A DNA stretch of 64,000 bases from Carposina sasakii. Taxonomy: Eukaryota > Arthropoda > Insecta > Lepidoptera > Carposinidae. Positions 12,060-24,143 of the stretch are shown piece by piece. The position numbers and the translations under genes were made by a program. The notes beneath the pieces are model-generated. The model was given only the letters and a program-made list of their open reading frames with translations, made no database searches and had not been told where the DNA came from. Where the stretch lies: NCBI GenBank assembly GCA_014607495.2, contig CP053161.1, positions 6,333,115 to 6,397,114 on the forward strand, read 5' to 3'. Every line of letters starts with the position of its first letter. Position 1 is the first letter of the stretch.

Positions 12060-14160
12060 ATTTTCATTATTTCAAGTGACATGTCCGCCCTGAGTCGCCT
12101 TTTCAATCTTACAATGTCGCATTAAATATTGCTAAAACTTTTGGGCGGAATGAAATGGGGGTTTCTACCTGCATTATGACAGCGAAATGATATTCGTCTA
12201 TTCGAGTACCTTTCTTTTGTCAGTTCACCTGAATCGTAAAATCGACAAAGAACTTCACTAACCTATATTATTAAGGCTTCCTGTTTCGTTCTATTATTGC
12301 GTATGTATACCGCATATACAATGTACATTGAATTATGGGACTTTTATTTGCACGTCACCTTGAACTTACTCCTACTTAGTACCTGTTTTCTTGCGGATTA
12401 CTGATTTATGTGGCGGCGGCGGCGGCGGCGGCGGCGGGGCGCGGGCGGTCCATTTTACTATTGGCAATGTGTCTTAGTTGTGTTTATTAATAACTTATTT
12501 AGAACCTAGATTTCCAATTCTATATATTGACAGAGCCTTATTACTAGACACGTTTCAGCTGGGTCTGTCATATAACTACCCGCGGCAGGTCAATTTATTG
12601 TTCTAACAATAGGAACTAGGTATCAACTATCCCAACCCTTCTCTATGACAATAGAGGACACTAATGTTCTATGTTTGAATAGAAATCAAAGGAATTCCCT
12701 AGTTGTGTCCTACTCTTACTTAATTCAGGTTTATTAAGATGATACCTAATGTATTACTTCTACTATACCGAATACCCAGGTCGAGTTCGCAGCTGTTTAT
12801 AGCTAAACAGATTCAGCAAACAAACAGCAAGATCACTAATTCACTAGGTGCATATACACCAGTTACCATAAAAAAAAGTATTCCTCTAATAATTGTGTAC
12901 GATAAAAGGGAAAAGGTTTGATCTTACTGTGGTTTAGTACGAGACCGTTTTACAGACCCCAGCCGTCTCTACCGTAAAGAAAGGACAAAAAGGAGTTGGC
13001 CTAGACTAGATCCACTAGATCCAGCTCATTAGGGATATTCACTGAGGTTTGCCAGTGATAATGCATAATAGTAGCATTATATGTCTCTCCTTCTTATCTG
13101 TTAAAATTGTGAGTCATTTTGACCCTCAAACGCCGACGCCGACCTTTGCTGCAATCCACTATCTTTTAACGATTTCTTTACTACCACGGTACTAGTTCAT
13201 CTAATCGTGGGCGGTTTAGTAGTGGTCTGCTGTAGCAAATAATATCTCCAGTTGCGGAAAGGGTAGATGGTGCGAGGCAAAGTCCATTTCTATGCTGCAT
13301 TGACGGTCGCAGGTCTTCATTAATCGTATCTCCTGGGCGTCCTTCGTCCGTGGAGTCAACCGTCTGCCCTTGGCGACAAGCATTACTTTTGTAAAGCTGC
13401 TATAGGTGTTGGCGTATTCAGAGAGGGCGTCCCTAAATTAACCCGCCAACCAATACGCCTTTGCAAGAGTTTTTATTTCGATAGAAACCTGATAGAAACA
13501 AACCTTTTCTACGAACGTAATATATACTTAGATCGTACTCTTAGGTACTCCAAAATTTATAATTTATTATGTGTGCTGCTGAGTTACATAAACCAAAGTT
13601 ACTTATTATTGTATGTTACCTGTTGATACAATAGAGTCTGATAATCCATAAGTAGAGATAACAAATAGCTTGTTAACTACCTAACCTGACAAATTGAAAT
13701 GTTTATCACAGATATTTTCTTTCTCCACTAAATAAATGTGACAGACATCTAAGTTGACCCATGAAGTTGGTACAGTGTCAATTACACCCTGTATGCCGTA
13801 GACAGCCAGTTTCATGAAAATTGTGAGTCAATATTATGTTATGTGTAAATATAAAGAGTTAATTTCATCTGTAGAATACGTACCTACGTAGGTACCCCTC
13901 GTAAATATACGGTGGTGAACAAAAACATTTATTTCTAGGCTTGGTTTGGTGAAGATAATAGAGTTATAAAAAATAATAATGACTATAATAATGAACTGAA
14001 TGAACAGTAAAATTATATGGTCAATCAAACGATAGGGCCCAGGCACAATAAAGTTTTCGAAAACATCTTTGTTTTGACGACAGCTATTCCCTATATCTTT
14101 ATTAAGTAAAAATTTTTTGTTAAATTTCACCTATTGCTCTACCTTGAACCTTTGTACTGA
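12060..14160. other. Intergenic, mostly unassigned
   Basis: No coding exon is supported. It holds a (CGG)n run at 12411-12436 and an unassigned, moderately GC-rich stretch at 13120-13450. Confidence 0.35.
12411..12436. repeat. (CGG)n microsatellite
   Basis: About eight perfect GGC units followed by GGGCGCGGGCGG. Confidence 0.9.
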
Positions 14161-14164
14161 TGCG

Positions 14165-14440
14165 AAATTTTACTAGAATATATGTCGTAAGCCGTGGTGC
14201 CGGCAGAGTATAGTTTGTACCACCCCATGCCTGCCCGTGGGTATCGTACGAGGCGATTAAGGGTTTCCGGGAGGTGGGCAGCAGCGCCTCCCGTGCTGAC
14301 AACATAGTCCGAAAATCACACTGCGGTCACCAACCCGCCTGCCCAGCGTGGTGACTATGGGCAAAACCCCCTGTGGCAGTAGCCTTGTGTGGCGTGCCCT
14401 GGGGGAGGCTTACGTCCAGCAGTGGTCTGCAATAGGCTGA
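14165..14440 (+). repeat. SINE/LINE-tail composite repeat
   Basis: Contains 'GTGCCGGCAGAGTATAG', 'CCGAAAATCACACTGCGG' and a LINE-type tail 'GGGGGAGGCTTACGTCC'. Reverse-orientation copies are at 38395-38640 and 39722-39875. Confidence 0.7.
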
Positions 14441-14542
14441 AGACGAAGACGATATGTCGTAAGAGTCGACTGAGGAACTCGGCGACAAGTTATAACCCTG
14501 CAGTACTGGCTTCCCCATATGGCGAACACAGCCGTGTGTATA

Positions 14543-15078
14543 CAGGGTGTTTTTTGGTCGTCAATGTTCCCGAAAAGTACGAAATCTCCTCATCATCACG
14601 ATCATTTTTCTCCATGGAAGCATACCTGGGAAGTGTCTGGTTCCCAAGATATTAGGGTCCAAAGTTGAGTAAATAGACTGCGTTTTTCTGCATAAATGCA
14701 CATAATTAATGAAATAATAAATAATAATAATCTATTAAAAAACTAGCATAAATACTGAACACTATACAGGGTGTAACAAAAAGGGCATATGGAGAATTTT
14801 TAAATATCTCAGGAATTTTCATACAATCTTGAAAAATAAAAATGTGATTTCGAGTCTCAAATTTTGGAAATAGGTTCTCTATAGTGGGCTATTTACATAG
14901 CTTTACGCTTAACATACCCTTTCTGTTACACCCTGTATATTTAGCCCGATCAAGAAATTAACTTTTTTTTTTAAAAAAAAATTATATCTTTTCCCAGCAT
15001 TTTTTTTGGTATAAACTTACTTTATTTGATGTGTAAAGTACGTACCCTACGTTAAGGATGGCGACAAAAAACAACCTG
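14543..15078 (+). mobile_element. TA-flanked MITE family B, interrupted by a family C MITE
   Basis: It starts CAGGGTGTTTTTTGG after a TA and ends 'ACAACCTG' before a TA. Other copies are at 41337-41702 (reverse), 54882-55234, 59686-60067 and 60280-60654 (reverse). A family C element sits inside at 14767-14935. Without it the length is about 365 bp, matching the other copies. Confidence 0.8.
14767..14935. mobile_element. TA-flanked fold-back MITE family C, inside family B
   Basis: Begins CAGGGTGTAACAAAAAGG, ends 'TGTTACACCCTG', with TA on both sides. The other family B copies carry the uninterrupted site (ACACTATAAATTTCG at 59931), which shows insertion into a TA. Typical of Tc1/mariner-mobilised MITEs. 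Confidence 0.8.
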
Positions 15079-16017
15079 TATAAAACAGGACTGTTTCCAT
15101 CGTGGACGCGAGACACTGCTATAATACAAAGAAATAGTTTACAGTTTTTAAATAAATTATCGATAACCTCATTTACTTAAACAAAATAAACCCGAATGCG
15201 TAAAAAATTTACCCAGTGTCACTTTCACAACTAAAAAGAATCTAATGAGCTTGTGCTCGAAGAGGGATGACGGCAGTGTTCAGAAAAACCAGTAATGGTT
15301 TATGTAAACACTGTTGGCACGAACTATTGTGAGTTATGTAGAAATATATATATTTTTTTAATGATATATCTTAACAAGTGAGACATAGAGAAGAAATATA
15401 CCTACATACAAACTTACACATACATAGGTAGGTATACCTACTCGAAAAACATAACCCTCCTTCTAGCGCAGTCAGGTAAAAAAGCGTAGAGAAAAGCTCT
15501 CATCCATCCAATCTACTCCAATAAAAGGAGAACATTATCTAAAAAAGTAGTCGTAATGTAGATACGTAGCGCACTGGCACGTCGGTTTCGAGACTAACTA
15601 GGAGTAAACATGAAGTAAATACAGGGGAAAGTAGTTATCTATTCATTCCATATAAAATACAATAATTAACGCATAGCCTAAACCGCAGATCAGAGACATA
15701 ATACTGACCTATGCTGTTTCATTTAGAAGGTAGGTCGCACAGAGTGTCGTCATTGAACAGTATATCTTGGGTCTAACCAAGTCGGCTACCCCTGGTATAC
15801 GCCATTTATTTTAGCTGTCAAAAATTATGTGGACAAAAACCACAGAGTTTAAACCTTCATTGTTAGAACAACTCTTCATTGAGACTATTCTCCATGAGAC
15901 TAACTACTAGTAGGTAATAACTCGATATAATAAGAACAGAGAAAATCTTTGTGTCTGAAACCTTTCTTATCCGAAAACATTGTACCATACAGTGGGGTAC
16001 TTGTAATGAAAAATATA
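15079..16017. other. Intergenic, nothing recognised
   Basis: No supported gene. The short minus frame at 15863-16087 overlaps the MITE end and is not credible as a protein. Confidence 0.35.
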
Positions 16018-16132
16018 CAGGGTGTAACAAAAAGGGTATGTTAAGCGAAAAGCTATGTAAATAGCCCACTATAGAGAACCTATCCACAAAATTTGAGATC
16101 CGAAATCACATGTTTATTTTTCCCGATTGTAA

Positions 16133-16716
16133 GTCCCTCCGCACATGGAGCTACTCAAATATGACGGAATTAATCAGTAATTAGAATTACAAACTAGTTA
16201 TAAACTGTATTTCGCACACGACGCTACTCACATTGCAAGGTTTCAGTCACTCCTGTTATTTCTACTACCAAATAAACACGTGCGAAAAACCTAGCAAGGG
16301 GAAATATTGGAAGCAATAAAAATGTCGAGTGGATCGAGCGAAGATGACGATGTCATTATACTATATTATCATCATAACAGACGCCGAAGGAATCGACGCA
16401 GATTTTGGATTCACCCATATATCCAAAATAATGTAAACTGCAGATTGTCAGTTGCAGCACGAGAGCTGCGTGAAACAGATAATAAATTTGTGGGATTCTA
16501 TAGAATGTCCAAAGTAAACTCGGGTAACCTAGTAGCTCGGCGACCGGTACGACGCGTCGCGCGCGATCAGTTGCCAACGCGTTACTAACTGGTTAGTGAC
16601 TAGTCGCGTCGTGTGCGAACCTGTATGGCAATGTATGGGCGGTGACGCTCAAAAAACTCGTTAGTAATTTTAGTTTGTGATTAGTTCCTTTTGAGTAGCT
16701 CCATGTGCGGAGGGCC
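16133..16716 (+). mobile_element. Non-autonomous PIF/Harbinger transposon
   Basis: Inverted ends 'CCCTCCGCACATGGAGCT' and 'AGCTCCATGTGCGGAGGG', about 25 bp, are flanked by TAA at 16130-16132 and 16717-16719. TAA is the 3-bp TWA duplication of PIF/Harbinger. At 584 bp it is too short for a full transposase but carries a transposase N-terminal remnant. It is inserted in the middle of a family C MITE. Confidence 0.85.
16307..16588 (+). pseudogene. N-terminal remnant of a Harbinger-type transposase
   Basis: A 93-codon frame. The more likely start is the internal ATG at 16322 (MSSGSSEDDD). It carries RRRRNRRRFWIHPYI followed by ARELRETDNKFVGFYRMSK. This pattern (basic run, W/F-x-HP, then 'F..FYRMS') is what I know from the N-terminus of HARBI1/ALP1-like transposases. 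The DDE catalytic domain is absent: after FYRMSK the frame runs into unrelated sequence and stops, as expected for an internally deleted copy. Confidence 0.7.
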
Positions 16717-16879
16717 TAAGGAGAATTTTTAAATATCTCAGGAATTTTCATACAATGATCTTGAAAATCTTGAAAATTTAAAATGTGATTTCGAGTCTCA
16801 AATTTTGGGAATAGGTTCTCTATAGTGGGCTATTTATACAGCTTTTCGCTTAACATACCCTTTCTGTCACACTCTGTAG

Positions 16880-17335
16880 AGGGTGTGGTTGACAGCCGGG
16901 CAAATACTGAACAAGTACCATTGTGTTGAGTTATATGACAGTGTTATAACTCGCAAGAAATGTATTTTGATTTGATTATCAGTAATCTTTGCTCTCCACG
17001 CCAATTCTATCGGGCGATCCTGTAATAAAATGGGCTTATTGGTTATTGTGTGACACATTGCTGTTTTTTGGATCACTTGTAACTCTCCATTAGGGTTGAT
17101 CAGGTTTTTGAAATTTTTTGAGGGCAATTTTTTTTTCAACATCATCTTATAGTTAAAATTTTATTTCTAAGTCATTATCTAAGGCCTAATTAAACTAAAT
17201 ATACTATTTTTTTCTGAAAATAATAAAAAATATCGAAAAAGTTTAGAATTTTCCAGCGAAAATTTTCAGTATTTTCCACCTCAGAATCATGGTCTGAAGT
17301 CAATATTTGCCTGGCTGTCACCACAAACACCCTGT
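16880..17335. mobile_element. TA-flanked MITE family E
   Basis: Left end 'AGGGTGTGGTTGACAGCC' and right end 'GGCTGTCACCACAAACAC' plus CCTG before TA are imperfect inverted repeats. It abuts the previous MITE at a TA. A second copy, itself interrupted twice, lies at 56012-57014. Confidence 0.7.
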
Positions 17336-19000
17336 ATATAATCACTATAGTAGTTTGGTAGGTAGTTCACTAATTCAAAAATCCTTTTTTGGATAGCAGC
17401 TCACATGAGTACATAAACTTGAAACATTTTCTCTCCTCCTCTCATTCAAAAAGGGGTGAGCCTACCCGCTCCTCTAATTTTAGTTTTAAGATTGATACGT
17501 TCTAGTTGTCAGGCAGTTACCTAAATAGTTACTAAACCTACTATTTTTTATAGTTTATAGTCGTTTCGCTCAGAATCTTTGAAAGTAAGTCGCGACGCTA
17601 ATGCTAGGTTCCAAATCTTGTAGAGTTCGCACGCTATAAAATCACGCGAGGGTTCTCATAAGATAACCATTTTGAACACGTTAGGTGGGTATATAACACG
17701 ACTATGCTGAATTTTATCTGTTTTTAAGAAGCTATAATACCTACTTAGAAGTAGTGGTACTATGTTATCTATAATATAAAATGAATCGCTGAATGTGTTG
17801 CTAAGCGCAAACAGCTGAACCGATTTCGCTAATTGTTTTTTTAGAATTCCTTGAAGTACGAAGTTTATTCTTAGAGAGAGAATTTTAAAAAAACTTTAAA
17901 AAACACTTTTCTATAGCGGCCGCCCACGACTTTGTCCACGTGAAAGGGCATTACGCCCGACCTGTGAAAATCCGGGGCGAATCCCTAGTTTTCTCTAAAA
18001 AACTCTAAAAGCAACCATAAAAGTTTTGGAAGTACGCAAGTGGGCAGCGTGTAAACGAGTATTAGTATAAGTAAATTGAAGTTGCAACATCCGAGTAGGT
18101 ACCGATCAGCTGCGATCACACAATTTTATTAGAAGCATTTCAGCTGCTTCTCTTGCTGGAAACTGTTTAGCCTTCCCTACATATTAATTAACACATACCA
18201 AACAGTAAATTACATTACAAATAATTTGATTTACATATCGTAATTATTTAATTCTGTTGTTCATTGAAAAAACATAGAGTTCCTAATTAAAATTAACAAG
18301 TTCTTTGCACTGGACATTTCCCTTAACGTCGGTACACCATGTCCCAAAATAGTTGAGATTATAAGCTCCTCTATCAAATGTATTTACTACATTTACATTT
18401 AGTTATTATCGGCAAAACTGTCCCATCAATCATACCGTCAAAACACTTTTCCCTACCTCTCCAATCTCCAACTACGTCAGTACTACGTTATATAAAACAG
18501 TGTGTAATATATCGAGATTTAGATGCCTTTTCCAACTCTAGCGTCCAGACCCCTGGTAAAATAAAATTTGCAAGCTTTTTAGCACTTTACAGCCGTCATT
18601 CCCCTGGCAACTAGCACTATTGCGTGAGAACACACGCCTGCCCGTCGCCGCGCCCGCCCTTGAGTCTGCCGCTGCAGTGGCCTACCGATCGATCATTTAC
18701 TTTTAATCTCCAACGAATGCCTATGCTGCGTAGAAATGCCGGCTACTATTACACCAAAGTAGAACGAAGCGGTTAAACATGGCTGAAGGCTCAACATGGT
18801 TGGATCAATCGGAGTTTTGGACCAGTTGTCACCTAAGACCTTCACGTACTCGTACGTGTGCTCACTCTCTCAGAATAATAAAGTGGTCATTCTACTGACG
18901 TAAAGCAGATTACGAGTAGCAACTGTCAAAACGGAGTAGGCTGAATTGTGAACGAAGAGTAACCTGATGCGTTGCAACTCTCTGCGAGTCCTGAACCATG
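17336..19000. other. Intergenic with degenerate repeats
   Basis: 17760-17995 resembles a lepidopteran repeat (GCGGCCGCCCACGACTTTG box). The rest is unassigned. A short GC-rich patch lies at 18630-18690. No exon is supported. Confidence 0.35.
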
Positions 19001-19312
19001 CCCATTCTAATACCACTTCAATGATAATAAATAAATAAATATTCACACACTTCAACGGTATATAAATAAATAAATATAAATATTCACACACTTCACAACA
19101 CATTGACCTAGTCCCACATTAAGATTCCTAAGGTCTTGTGTCGTGGGTACTAAGCAAACGGTATATAAATACATAGATAAGTATAGAACATCCATGACTC
19201 GGAAACAAACATCAATATTCATCATTTCAATGTTTGCACCTACCGGGATTCGAACCCAGGACCTATGGCGTCGCAGGCAGAGCCACTACCAACTACACCA
19301 ATGGGCCGTCCA
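19001..19312 (-). repeat. tRNA-derived lepidopteran SINE
   Basis: The minus-strand head at 19312-19240 reads 'GGTGTAGTTGGTAGTGGC' and later 'CTGGGTTCGAATCCCGG', matching tRNA-like A and B boxes. The tail has TATTTATTTATT runs. A diverged partial copy follows at 19313-19445 in the same orientation. Confidence 0.75.
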
Positions 19313-19445
19313 TGACTAAATAAATATCCATGACTCGGAAACCGATATTCATCATACCTACTCAATACCTACCAACCCAACCCAGAACCTATGGCGTCTT
19401 ACCATATGACCTATGGCCTACCAACTACCTACACCAATCGGCCGT

Positions 19446-22264
19446 AGTCTCTACCAGTATTCTTAGCTCATGATGTTGGGTCGTAAACACATTATAGGCC
19501 CTTAATTTTATTGTGTACGTAAACAGGGCCATTTCCGAAACACTATTCTATTTAATCAGTAGGTGCTGAAAGCAGTTTTGTCCTCGACACAAAACAAAAC
19601 TATTTCTGTTTAGTAAATACTTAACAGTGTAAATAAGGCTTGTGTACATTACTCGGCCATTATTTACTTTTTCACTGACTGAAGAAAGGAAATTGCGACA
19701 GTTTAGTCTCGTATTTATTTTGTAAGTAATATATAGGTAGCATAAATCTGTGCTGAAGCGAGGCTTTATTACGATACATCAGATGCATCTCCTTCCGTGC
19801 ATATCGGCTAACTCAGGGCCGTTCTTTCAGGCGATGAACCAACAACTTGCCACTCATCTTGATCATGATACTACATTTTGCCCGATATGCTAAATGTGAC
19901 TGTATGATCTCCTTCGTTATCCTGTAGTTCTGGCTATATATTTTGGGAATATGTACAGCCGTGTTCCCAAAATATGCCTTTGTGTATACTATCATAACTC
20001 TTCTTCTTCTATGCTGCTCTGGGAGTGAAAAGAAACGTTTAATACTACAGCTGCTTCTCTTCCCGGGCATACTGTAGAAGTCAGTAGAGGGACAAGAGGG
20101 TCTTGGTGTTTTGTAGGCGATGGGCTGACCACCTGTCACTACTAACCGAACTTGTACATCTCAACTATACCCTCAAAATTGGTCAGAAGTGGCACCATGT
20201 GGTCTTATCAGCCCTTGGTGCTCTGCCTACCCCGTAGTAATCGCAGAAAATAATCCCTTTTACCCGTTGCTGCGTCATACTTAAGTATAAAATAAGTGTG
20301 ATGACAAAAAATAGGTCAAAATGATGGTCAAAGAAAATGATTTTCAAATTCGCGTATTCAAAGCCATATTCCGGGAATAGGACGCTGCGGATATAACGTC
20401 ACTTGCGCCCTTGAAAACCAGACGTCTACCTTGTAATTGGCTAGTGTTATGTGTGATTTACATAATGAATATGTTCTACATAATCCCAAACGGATTCTCA
20501 CACTATACGAGTATATGTAGTTTACCTTATTTATTCTAGAGAGATACTACGAAAATCCTTAAACCGATATATCATTTTAATAGAAGGGGTATACGAAATC
20601 TAATGTTTTTTTTTGTTTGGATATAGATAGCTAAACTATTGAAGAATGCTCCTTAATTTTGAAAATTAGATTTGAAGTATCAAATATGGACTGATTCTCT
20701 TTAGTGGACTTTTCTGCTACACTCTGTAAAAGGACCTGTCATCATGATATGTGCTAGCATCGTATTTTCTACTGCTGGACAAAGGCTTTATACTATTCTA
20801 TTCCGTTTCTCTTCTGTGCCATATCGTGCCAGCTCGTGCAGAACTTGCCAAGATCGCCTCTCGTTCTTAGTCGGTCTCGGGTAGAAGCTCCAGCCATTAC
20901 TCTAGCCAACATAGCCTTTGTAAATCTACAAGACTGCGTATATGACGTCACTTACCCTTGAATTGCAAATGCATGCCAGGTAATTGTGGGGTAGTGAAAT
21001 ATGTTCTGCCTATTAGATCTTATGATAGCGGGAGTTTGCACGGGTTGCATGTTTAGTATGGTTGCTGAAACGCTTGTACCGTTTAAATTATAATTATACT
21101 TAGCATTTTCGTAACATAGTGTTCGTGAAGAAAACACAGGGTGAAGTAGAGATGCAACAATCTAAAACCGAGATTGAAAAGTGACGTTTTATACAGAGTA
21201 TGCTCGATATACGAATGACGGATTTTTATGTAAAGTATATTCACGAAATAATATGACATATATGTTTATTTTCTGAATATTCAGTCTTTTTTGCGAGAAA
21301 AGGAATGACTAATGAGCTCAGGGGCGTTCTCTCTTACTATGAGATAGCAACTTGCTTTAGGACATTTTTCGGGATCTTGTACCCCATTTTGCGATTACAG
21401 CCGTACATATACCTACCTACTACCTATTTATGTTAAAGAAAAAGAATGTGATAGACATTCATTTTACGACTATCGATTTATGTTATCGTTTGCGATTTAT
21501 TATCAATGCATGTCGTACGTAATATAATATCTCTAGTGCCGTAGAGGAATAAGATATATCTTTTTTTTCTATGCTAGAACATAGCAATTTGCATTTGATT
21601 TTGACTCTGATCGAATAAGTCGATAAACTCGACTAGCTACCCCTACCACACTTCATTGGGATAAATTCAGTTTAGTTTCAATTTTCCGAGAAGTGAAACC
21701 TTGTAAAATTGCATGCTCACATCGTGGACTGGAAATGTTCGCCAGAGGGTTTTGCTAGCATAGCTGCGTAGGTCTACTTTCTCTCGCTAACTCTCTCCAT
21801 GGTACAAATCTCCGTTGAGATATCAAGCTGAGTGCTTGTGGTACCTATACATAAAAATTATGATTTCATTTCACAGATTAATATTAAATTTTCAGTTTTG
21901 TTGAATTTAAAAAGTCAACCACTGTTATCCAATCTCGCCTAGTTCATCCGGCCCTTTTCTGTTATTTATAAAATGCCATAAATTAGGAATAAGTCATTAA
22001 CAGCAACATTAGTTAGTCATGCCTCATTTAGCATTTACTATAAGAACCCCTCACCCTTGGAATATTCTTAATAAGGGCCTGAGTATACACTCAGGAGGTT
22101 AGAATGCCATTAATACCTGCTTTCTTCTTTAGATAAGTGACATTCTTTATGTAAAAATGTTAAAATCCGTCTACATACATTCGAGGTTAATTTACGATGG
22201 CTAATTTCGATACAAAGCGATGATGTTGTCTAACTAATAATCTAAGTTCTGGTGGTGTGGCAAT
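19446..22264. other. Intergenic with degenerate repeats
   Basis: It contains a LINE-tail fragment at 20158-20245 ('ATACCCTCAAAATTGGTC', shared with 46438-46560 and 56373-56499) and a degenerate family C-like block at 20580-20730. A 108-codon minus frame at 19813-20139 has no recognised similarity. No gene is supported. Confidence 0.4.
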
Positions 22265-22460
22265 TTATCGTAGACTAGCTGTTGCCCATGGCTTCGTACA
22301 CTTCGTATATAGTCTATATCCTTCTCCGTTCTCACAACTATATGAATGCAAAATTTCATGAAAATTGGTTAGGTAAATAAAGCGTGATGAGGTAACAAAC
22401 AAACTTACTTTCGCATTTATAAAATTATATATATTATATATATATGGGCTATCCATAACG
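22265..22460. repeat. Lepidopteran repeat with (TA)n end
   Basis: 'TAGCTGTTGCCCATGGCTTC' followed by 'AAAATTTCATGAAAATTGG' and a TATATA run is a common lepidopteran LINE/SINE-end arrangement. Confidence 0.5.
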
Positions 22461-24143
22461 CAAGTATGCAACTCCCGTTTACTGTCAGTCGGTAAAGATG
22501 CTGTTAGCAGACAAAAAGTTGTTCGTGTACGTCGAGCCTTAGCAACAAGTTAATCATTCTAAACGGGGGTAATATTTCGTGGATTCGCCACGCATGGCAC
22601 AAGATGTTTAGGAAGCCAAATTACAGAGAATAATGATATCGTGACTTCTGGTGAAAAATCTGTTATCTAAAAATAGAGATATACCTAACCAATGAGGTTT
22701 TATGATATAACATTCATTGTTGATCGACATACGACTATATCTTTGTAGATCTTTTGTAGATGGAAAAAATGTTGTTAAATTTCGAAATACTAAGTTTTTC
22801 CTGTAAATTAAATCTATATCTTAGAATGTTAGATCGTAGCAACCACAGCAAAGTCCAAATACCTATAGCTGAAATAATAAAAACTACAATACATACTTAT
22901 AATTTACATAATATGTATAGTGGATAGAAAACATGCTCGTTACCTTAGCTACGATTTGGAGCGGTCTCCTGTAGCTCTGCCAAAGTAGTGCTGTTGATAC
23001 CTAATCAATACACAGGCGTCCTAGATGTGAGATAAGATCTATTTTAGTCCGAAACTGTGGAAAATTTCGGTAATAATGGCGTGTCTTTGTTGATATGTGT
23101 ATTGTATTACAATATCACAGTAAACAGACAGGCTACTATAATACTACAGATGATAATAGAAGCCTTTGATATTAAAACGTACGTTTTCGAATTTATACTC
23201 GTAGTTGCCTTCTTTGATGAACGTTGTCGTGTCGTCGTAGTAGCGTTACGAACCGTAGCACATCTGTAGCAAAGAAAGACTTTACTACGATTACTAGACG
23301 TGCTACGATTCGTAGACGAATTTTCTTGAATTATTCTCAGTTTTGTTAAAATGCATTTTCTCTATGTTGAAATGAGAGTTTTTTGCAAACCAGTATTTTT
23401 GTGAACCAATTTCCACATCTTTGCTCCCATGATAAAATGAGCGAAACGGATTTTAATAAATTCTAAATACCTAATTGACATCTAAATTTGTTTAATTGTA
23501 TTTAATTATTATACCTATCTATTCCCATAGGTGACAGTGTTGATAAAAGGTCAATTAGAATGGTGCATGCACAGAGTGCACGTGCAGCGTGCATTGCATG
23601 CAGCCTTGACCTAATTCTGTTGCCTGCAGCACCGCGTTTATCCTATTAATTGCACCTAACACTTAGCTGGTGGATTTAAATCGCACAAACACGAATAAAG
23701 TAGTGTACATACAGGGTGTAAATGGCAGCGTAAAATTTTCATGAAATTAAATTAAGATTATAATTTCTACTTTCTAGTCGATTTTTTCGGTGGAGAATTC
23801 ATATAATAAACGTTCAGCTGTTTAAAAGTATTTTTTGTTTAATAACGAACAACTTGCATAGTCTATTAGTTAAAGAAGATAGTATTAATAAGCTATAACG
23901 CGATAACTCACTGGATATGGAATTTCCTTACCTATTCATGTAAAAGACATCGATATGTGAAAGGCAATAGCCCACTACAGAAGCTCAAAAACAAATGTTC
24001 ACTTTTACAGATTGTATTAACAAGAGCATGGTACTAAGATAACAAGTAATGTTTATACATTACTAATTTATTGGTCGTCCGTGAATTTCAAGTACTTAAA
24101 TAAGTACTTACTTACTTACTTAATTAATTTGTTTGTTCCAGAG
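22461..24143. other. Intergenic upstream of the acyltransferase
   Basis: No exon is identified. 23710-24010 starts TACAGGGTGTAAATGG and contains 'AATAGCCCACTACAG', echoing family C ends but strongly degenerate. A 5' UTR exon for the downstream gene should lie somewhere upstream but is not pinned down. Confidence 0.35.

Larger units (their letters stand above)
16018..16876. mobile_element. Family C MITE split by a PIF/Harbinger element
   Basis: The left arm 16018-16132 (CAGGGTGTAACAAAAAGG) and right arm 16717-16876 (ending ACACTCTG) are the two halves of a fold-back MITE flanked by TA. Other copies are at 14767-14935, 37010-37268 and 55421-55680. A degenerate relative is near 20580-20730. Confidence 0.8.

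Noticed and set aside
11727..12125. Long open frames on both strands in the GC-rich island
   Set aside because: Overlapping opposite frames with Arg/Ala/Pro/Ser-rich composition are expected from CpG-rich DNA. No motif and no splice-supported continuation.
19813..20139. 108-codon minus-strand ORF
   Set aside because: No recognisable domain, no splice context, and the region around it is made of degenerate repeats.
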